Shown here: positions 60,839 through 64,000 of the stretch, piece by piece
Layout: each line of letters begins with the position of its first letter
Numbering within the stretch: position 1 is the first letter of the stretch
DNA from: Stieleria mannarensis
GTDB lineage: Bacteria; Planctomycetota; Planctomycetia; Pirellulales; Pirellulaceae
Direction: 5' to 3'
Length of the DNA stretch: 64,000 bases
Assembly (NCBI RefSeq): GCF_014154935.1
Contig: NZ_JACEHH010000044.1
Span: forward strand, 1 to 64,000
Translations under genes and position numbers: made by a program
The notes under the pieces: model-generated
What the model was told of the DNA's origin: nothing
Seen by the model: only the letters and a program-made list of their open reading frames with translations
The model's database searches: none

Positions 60839-61647
60839 AGCGGATCCGCTTCCTGTGGCTCATCTTCGGCTCGCATGTCCTTGAATCGGAATCCGCCGTC
60901 GACCGCCAGCACGACTCCCGTGATGTAATCGGCGGCCTCGGAAACTAAAAACGTTGCGGCCTGACCTATGTCCGACGGCGTGCCGATGCGTCCCCAAGGC
61001 AGGGTGGGGCCTCGTGCTTCGATGACCTCCTTGGTGAATGTCTTTCGCTCGGTCGGTGTGTCGATCCAACCGGGCGCAATCGCGTTGACGTTGATGCGAT
61101 GCGGGAACATCTCCACCGCGATACTCCGAGTCAGTTGATTCAAAGCAGCCTTGGCCGATTCGTAGGGGCCATTGCGTTCAAACGGCATCTCGCCAACGAC
61201 GCTGCTGATAAACAGAATCTTTCCCAAGATCCCACATTCCACCATGTGGCGTGCGACCGCTTGGCTGATGCGAAAGCCCGATTTGAACGTCGCATCGATC
61301 ACCTTGTCGAATTCATCAGCGGGGAAATCCAGAAAGCCGCATCGCTTCCCATAGGCCGGATTGCTAACCAAGATATCGATCGTGCCGGCAAGTTCGATCG
61401 CCTGACGAACCAACGATTCACAACCGGCCGCGGTGAAAACATCGGCTTCAACAGTCCAACAATTTCTTCCCAACGCTCGAATTTCTGCGGCGGTCTTCAC
61501 GAGTTCTTCGCTGCCAGGTCGGTCATTGAGGATCAGGTCGGCACCGGCGTGAGCCAGTTCAAGTGCGCAGCCTTTTCCGATGCCGCAGCCTGCCCCGGTG
61601 ACGAGCGCGCGTTTTCCGTCCAGGCGAATCAGATCAAGCAAACTCAT
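60835..61647 (-). CDS. SDR-family oxidoreductase (second copy type)
   Basis: 270 residues: VTGAGCGIGKGCALELAHAG for the dinucleotide, NDRPGSEE, LVSNPAYG in place of NNAG, LFISSVVGEMPF (catalytic Ser), YESAKAALNQLTRSIAVEMF (YxxxK), and a GWIDTPTERK...VSEAADYITGVVLAVDGGF end. It is a different lineage from the SDR at 55915. It is probably cytosolic and NAD(P)-dependent. It overlaps the deacylase gene at one end and the HEAT-repeat gene at the other, each by ATGA. Confidence 0.93.
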   Translation of the reverse strand: MSLLDLIRLDGKRALVTGAGCGIGKGCALELAHAGADLILNDRPGSEELVKTAAEIRALGRNCWTVEADVFTAAGCESLVRQAIELAGTIDILVSNPAYGKRCGFLDFPADEFDKVIDATFKSGFRISQAVARHMVECGILGKILFISSVVGEMPFERNGPYESAKAALNQLTRSIAVEMFPHRINVNAIAPGWIDTPTERKTFTKEVIEARGPTLPWGRIGTPSDIGQAATFLVSEAADYITGVVLAVDGGFRFKDMRAEDEPQEADPL

Positions 61648-61955
61648 GGTCGTTTTGAACCGGTCTTGGGTTGACGGTCAAGTGCAAGCAGGGCACCCGC
61701 CGCACGAATCCGCGCATCAAGGTTTTCGTCTTCGAGCTGGCGGATCAGAAATGGAACGGCGTCTGTCATCCCCGCCTCACCTGCGAAGACGGCTGCATGC
61801 ATCGCGGGCCAAAACGCTTCGCCGGGCAATCCTTGGCGAAGCACCGAAACGCACTTCTGCCGTAACGCCGGGGTCAACTGCCATGCCTGATCGGCGCGGG
61901 CGGTTGCCGATGCAGCGACAGCCAGCAAGATGGCGAAAAATTTTCTTTGATTCAT
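61644..61955 (-). CDS. Small secreted HEAT-repeat-like protein
   Basis: 103 residues with a signal peptide (KFFAILLAVAASATARA). After it one to two HEAT/PBS-type helical repeats are visible (AVPFLIRQLEDENLDARIRAAGALLALD). Such small exported helix-repeat proteins are common in planctomycetes without known role. It is embedded between the symporter and the SDR, with ATGA overlap to the SDR and 24 nt from the symporter stop, so it is co-translated with a catabolic operon. An accessory of the transporter is a guess. Confidence 0.8.
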   Translation of the reverse strand: MNQRKFFAILLAVAASATARADQAWQLTPALRQKCVSVLRQGLPGEAFWPAMHAAVFAGEAGMTDAVPFLIRQLEDENLDARIRAAGALLALDRQPKTGSKRP

Positions 61956-61979
61956 GCGGTCGTCTTCCTTGCGAACAAC

Positions 61980-63467
61980 TTACTTCTTTGCGAACAACTT
62001 ACAAGCGACAAGCCCGACCGTCACACCCACGACCAACGCAGCGGGTGAGATCCATTGAAAACTGACGGGGTCGGGGGCCGCCTCGGAAACCTTTCCGAAT
62101 ATCACACCCGAGAACGCGATCAAAACAGCCACGCTGACGCTTGCGATGGTCGCAGTCCAAACCCCTTTTGCGTTGGCAAAGGGAACGAACAGGGCAAAGA
62201 AAAACAGCAACGCAATGGGGACGGTCAGCAAGTTCACCGTTTTGTTGGTCACCGCCATGAAATTTCCGGGGATGTAACCAATGAACGAACTGAGCGAGAC
62301 GACGACGCCACCGATGATGATCGCCAACACGCGAGCCATCTTCAATTGATTTGCCTGCGTCTCGGGTTTGCGTCCGAATCGTTCTAGAAAATCTGTCATC
62401 ACCACTGCCGTGATGGAGTTCACACCGGAATCGATACTCGACATCGCAGCCGCAAAAAGTCCCGATACGACAAGCCCGGTGACGACGGGCGGAAGGTGAG
62501 CGGCAATGAAATGTGGAAAAACGGTGTCCGCTTGTGCCTTCAACGTGCCTTCTCCGGGCAGCATCGCCGTGTTGGCGTGAAAGAAACCGAGCAACGCGAT
62601 GCCCACCAGCCCCAGTGTTGCCCCGACGACAACGGAGACGATCAGCTGCATCCCCATGGCAAAGCGAGCGGACCTGGCATCCTCGGTCGCCATAAACCGC
62701 TGTACAGAAACTTGGTCTCCCATCGAAGTGCAGACCATCCAGAGAAAGACGGAGACAATCGTGCCGACCACCGTCACTCGAGTCGACGGATCAATACTGA
62801 AGATCGGTTGTTGATCCCAAATGTCGCTGGGCCATTGAGTAGGAAACCAGCTGAAACCGCCCATCTGCCAGCTGACCGTTCCGATCGTCAACAACGCACC
62901 CCCGTAAAGCAAAACGGTCTGCATCAGGTCCGTGATCACGACCGCACGCAAACCTCCCAAAGAGGTGTAGGTGACCGCAAAGATGCCCGTCACCAAAACA
63001 ATCCAAGGCACCATTTCATCGCTCACACCGATCATGACCGCGATCGCCTTGGCCGTCAGAAACACCAGCAATGACATCCAAACCAATCGCAACGTCAGAA
63101 ACAAAATTCCACCAAGCAGCCGAACACTCAACCCAAGCCGGTCTTCCAGCAACGCGTACGCGCTGGTGACGCGCTGCCGCATGTAGACCGGCAAGATGAC
63201 GAATCCCAAGACCAGATAGACAAACGGGTACGCGATGTAGTTGCTCAGAAAGATCGGCCCCTTGCCAAGGACCTCACCGGGAATCGCAAGGTAGCTGATC
63301 GTGCTCAACAACGTCGCAAACAACGACACGCCGATCAGAACGGGATTCATTTTTCCCGATCCGACGAAGTACTCGCTCGTGTCCTGCTGATTTCTGCTGA
63401 AATACCATCCCAATCCGATCGTGGAAACGGCGTACAGAAGCAGAATGATCCAGTCGATCGGGGCCAT
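61980..63467 (-). CDS. Sodium:solute symporter (SSS family)
   Basis: 495 residues with about 13 membrane segments. SSS hallmarks: IDWIILLLYAVSTIGLGWYFSRNQQDTSEYFVGSGKMNPVLIGVSLFATLLSTISYLAIPGEVLG at the start, YTSLGGLRAVVITDLMQTVLLYGGA in the middle, GDQVSVQRFMATED, and VVSGLFAAAMSSIDSGVNSITAVVMTDF near the sodium sites. It should take up a small organic solute with sodium. It is the first gene of the minus-strand operon symporter, HEAT, SDR, deacylase, PLP enzyme, so its substrate is likely the starting compound of that pathway. Confidence 0.94.
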   Translation of the reverse strand: MAPIDWIILLLYAVSTIGLGWYFSRNQQDTSEYFVGSGKMNPVLIGVSLFATLLSTISYLAIPGEVLGKGPIFLSNYIAYPFVYLVLGFVILPVYMRQRVTSAYALLEDRLGLSVRLLGGILFLTLRLVWMSLLVFLTAKAIAVMIGVSDEMVPWIVLVTGIFAVTYTSLGGLRAVVITDLMQTVLLYGGALLTIGTVSWQMGGFSWFPTQWPSDIWDQQPIFSIDPSTRVTVVGTIVSVFLWMVCTSMGDQVSVQRFMATEDARSARFAMGMQLIVSVVVGATLGLVGIALLGFFHANTAMLPGEGTLKAQADTVFPHFIAAHLPPVVTGLVVSGLFAAAMSSIDSGVNSITAVVMTDFLERFGRKPETQANQLKMARVLAIIIGGVVVSLSSFIGYIPGNFMAVTNKTVNLLTVPIALLFFFALFVPFANAKGVWTATIASVSVAVLIAFSGVIFGKVSEAAPDPVSFQWISPAALVVGVTVGLVACKLFAKK

Positions 63468-63706
63468 GGTGAAAGGGGCTGGTGCGTAGACGTGCGCGCG
63501 GTGGGACCTTGGTGGGAAAGCACATCATAGGCCATTCGCGAGGCGTCTGTGACCTTTCCCGCGATCCCCGCGCGGCTTAACCTCTCTTTTTCGCAGCACC
63601 AACCATCGGAGCTGAATCAACGATGAGCGCACAGGAAAGGGCCGTCAAACTGGGAGTCTCTCTGGAACCCCAAGCGCCTGGCTATCTGAATCTCTGTATT
63701 CGATTC

Positions 63707-64000
63707 CGCGGCCGAAGACGCTTGGTAATTCAGCAGTCCGGCAAGCGTTTCACCGTAGTTGGTATCGATCAGCTGGCGAGCAACGCCGACGACGACTCTC
63801 GCGCGACGACGGCGGACCGGATCATGTCGGAATCTGCGGACGGATCCGCCACGGCAAGCCGCTCCTCGAGCGTCGGCATCAGCCGCTGCAGCCGTTCGAT
63901 CTGGCGGAATTCCAGCTTGACAATCGAGTCCTCGAGAATCCGATGAAAGGCATTCCAAATCGAATCGGACGTGATGAAGACCGGATGCGTTTGATTGGCG
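63707..64000 (-). pseudogene. Deleted, frameshifted DUF3160 paralogue
   Basis: 63764-64000 matches 50569-50806 in the intact DUF3160 gene at about 90 percent or better. One base is lost near 63811 (three G in the intact gene, two here), causing a frameshift. At 63763/63764 the homology jumps: 63719-63763 matches 49093-49137. This removes 49138-50568, exactly 1431 nt or 477 codons. The fused segment reads VARQLIDTNYGETLAGLLNY. The N-terminal part runs off the right edge, so the upstream state is unknown. The left side (63470-63706) has no recognisable gene. Confidence 0.9.

Noticed and set aside
63623-63946. Plus-strand frame starting MSAQERAVKLGVSLEPQ
   Set aside because: Most of it is antisense to the DUF3160 remnant and it shows no known domain; its beginning could be real but cannot be supported.

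Overview
The window looks like chromosomal DNA of a marine planctomycete, probably a Rhodopirellula-like Pirellulaceae. This rests on gene content seen in the sequence: several formylglycine-type sulfatases, a planctomycete cytochrome C/DUF1549/DUF1553 protein paired with a DUF1501 protein, a giant DUF4347 surface protein with an LEPR-like N-terminal motif, DUF3160, Tm-1-type proteins, weak use of Shine-Dalgarno sites, and many intergenic hairpin repeats. No rRNA, tRNA, CRISPR array, phage or complete insertion sequence was found.

Layout. 0.36-6.3 kb: a sulfatase, then five small YCII/DGPF and VOC genes and an M16 peptidase. 6.3-6.9 kb: a compact unit on the minus strand made of a promoter with nested palindromes, a ribbon-helix-helix protein, a 43-residue Lys/Gly microprotein and a terminator. 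7.1-13.9 kb: a 2269-residue DUF4347/PKD/propeller/repeat protein. 14.1-16 kb: a chimera of a sulfatase remnant and a beta-carbonic anhydrase, head to head with a hydrolase fragment. 16-23 kb: a FixL/FixJ-like pair, the two halves of a Tm-1-type protein, a tyrosine phosphatase and a TlpA-like thioredoxin protein. 23-34.7 kb: a polysaccharide and sulfate-ester region with two sulfatases, a BNR protein, a decayed sialate O-acetylesterase, and an operon of a sialidase-like protein with a tripartite tricarboxylate transporter (TctC-TctB fusion, then TctA). 35-43.5 kb: a membrane protein, a PhoD-like phosphatase, an orphan protein with a possible papain-like Cys-His-Asp triad, and the PSCyt/DUF1501 pair. 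43.5-48.4 kb: truncated genes and a secreted FAD oxidoreductase. 48.8-51.2 kb: DUF3160. 51.5-63.5 kb: a catabolic island with an SSS symporter, AstE/AspA-type deacylase, threonine-synthase-like PLP enzyme, M24 and M81 hydrolases, RraA-like and DapA-like enzymes, two SDRs, Gfo/Idh and an amidohydrolase. The right edge holds a broken second copy of the DUF3160 gene.

Two themes stand out. First, gene decay is concentrated around sulfatase and hydrolase genes. There are breakpoints near 15.6, 23.3, 44.9 and 45.4 kb and a deleted paralogue at 63.7 kb. Two of the breakpoints join two genes that have both lost their 5' ends. Second, short structured repeats are dense: arrays with 14-17-nt units preceded by an inverted unit, palindromes of 60-130 bp, and one double-hairpin repeat that has become in-frame coding sequence inside the TctC-TctB fusion. 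All functional assignments are by recognition of motifs and family patterns; no database search was run.
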